DNA of 64,000 nucleotides from Gordonia sp. KTR9. GTDB lineage: Bacteria; Actinomycetota; Actinomycetes; Mycobacteriales; Mycobacteriaceae. Position numbers and translations under genes: made by a program. The notes under the pieces are model-generated. The model did not search any database. It saw only the letters and a list, made by a program, of their open reading frames with translations, and had not been told where the DNA came from. Position 1 is the stretch's first letter; the number at the start of each line of letters is the position of its first letter. Location: positions 806,001 to 870,000 of the forward strand of contig NC_018581.1 in the NCBI RefSeq assembly GCF_000143885.2, read 5' to 3'. Shown here piece after piece: positions 63,823 to 64,000 of this stretch.

Positions 63823-64000
63823 CCCCGCTCCTTGAGCAGCATGGTCATCAGGCCGATCTCGTCGCCCTGATCGCCGATCATCATGAGTGCCAAATCCTTG
63901 GTCGCGGAACCGGTTCGCGCGTCGTTGTAGGCCGCCTGGGCCATCGACATCCCGCCACGGTGGTGCCGGATCATCAACTGCAGGAACAAGATCTCGGCCT
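63801..64000 (-). CDS. DUF305 protein, C-terminal part
   Basis: The frame runs off the right edge of the window; about 66 C-terminal residues are visible: ILFLQLMIRHHRGGMSMAQ with the His-His-x-x-x-Met of DUF305, then ALMMIGDQGDEIGLMTMLLKERGADP. DUF305 proteins are four-helix, Met/His-rich exported proteins, some linked to copper. The N-terminus, including any signal peptide, is outside. Confidence 0.88.
   Translation of the reverse strand, partial: AEILFLQLMIRHHRGGMSMAQAAYNDARTGSATKDLALMMIGDQGDEIGLMTMLLKERGADPLPT

Overview
This 64 kb window is chromosomal DNA from a high-GC actinomycete of the order Mycobacteriales, most likely Gordonia or a close relative. The evidence is GC-rich codon use, frequent GTG starts, many genes whose start codon lies 6-7 bases after a TAnnnT -10 box (leaderless style), a corynebacterial-type mycothiol ArsC, a PhoP/PhoR pair very close to the mycobacterial one, a ClpC1-type unfoldase and a DUF222/HNH '13E12' gene. 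From memory, the gene order phoP-phoR-HIT ... purD-esterase-TetR-hypothetical-purB-purC-ptrB-MFS ... purS-purQ-M18 peptidase follows Mycobacterium tuberculosis Rv0757-Rv0800 with insertions. The genus cannot be proved from the sequence alone.

Region by region. (1) 1-4150: a visibly less GC-rich accessory stretch with the end of an SDR gene, an aldo/keto reductase divergent from a TetR gene, a VOC-like orphan, and eroded remnants of two IS3-type transposases. (2) 4190-12000: a small membrane protein, a type-B carboxylesterase, a very large HTH-NTPase-TM-WD40 (STAND-type) protein and an AlkZ-like winged-helix protein. (3) 12020-16830: an arsenic/heavy-metal island in two modules, arsR-acr3-arsC and cadI/arsI with a divergent Cys-rich arsR, separated by a frameshifted DUF222/HNH gene. 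(4) 16970-22232: small conserved genes, phoP-phoR, then a restriction-modification locus with an intact D12-class methyltransferase and a split, probably dying, restriction enzyme. (5) 22332-28418: HIT protein, RecQ-like (RqlH-type) helicase, and a translationally coupled pair of membrane glycosyltransferases. (6) 28545-43901: the purine block (purD, purB, purC, purS, purQ) interspersed with a Tat-lipoprotein esterase, a deaminase, TetR, a secreted protein, an Rdx protein, oligopeptidase B, a MarR/MFS efflux pair, glutathione peroxidase and an M18 aminopeptidase. (7) 44023-45666: a complete IS1380-family element with 16-bp perfect inverted repeats and a 5-bp target duplication, inserted in a hairpin repeat. 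(8) 46150-52586: lytic transglycosylase, beta-propeller membrane protein, DUF1772, an ECF sigma factor coupled to a three-domain VOC protein, and an alpha/beta hydrolase divergent from a TetR gene. (9) 52594-57823: a choline-to-glycine-betaine operon betT-betB-betA whose genes overlap by ATGA. (10) 57926-64000: a VOC protein, clpC1 with a ClgR-like box, a crotonase, a small membrane protein, a 39-codon ORF, an HNH protein and the end of a DUF305 gene.

No tRNA, rRNA or CRISPR array was recognised. The most unusual items are: the 36-bp palindrome that contains the arsR start codon; the split restriction enzyme with an apparent Glu-to-Ala change in its catalytic motif beside an intact methyltransferase; a 9-codon leaderless ORF ahead of the AlkZ-like gene; the STAND-WD40 gene with a TGA|GTG abutting upstream frame; and a family of intergenic hairpin repeats, one of which was the landing site of the IS.
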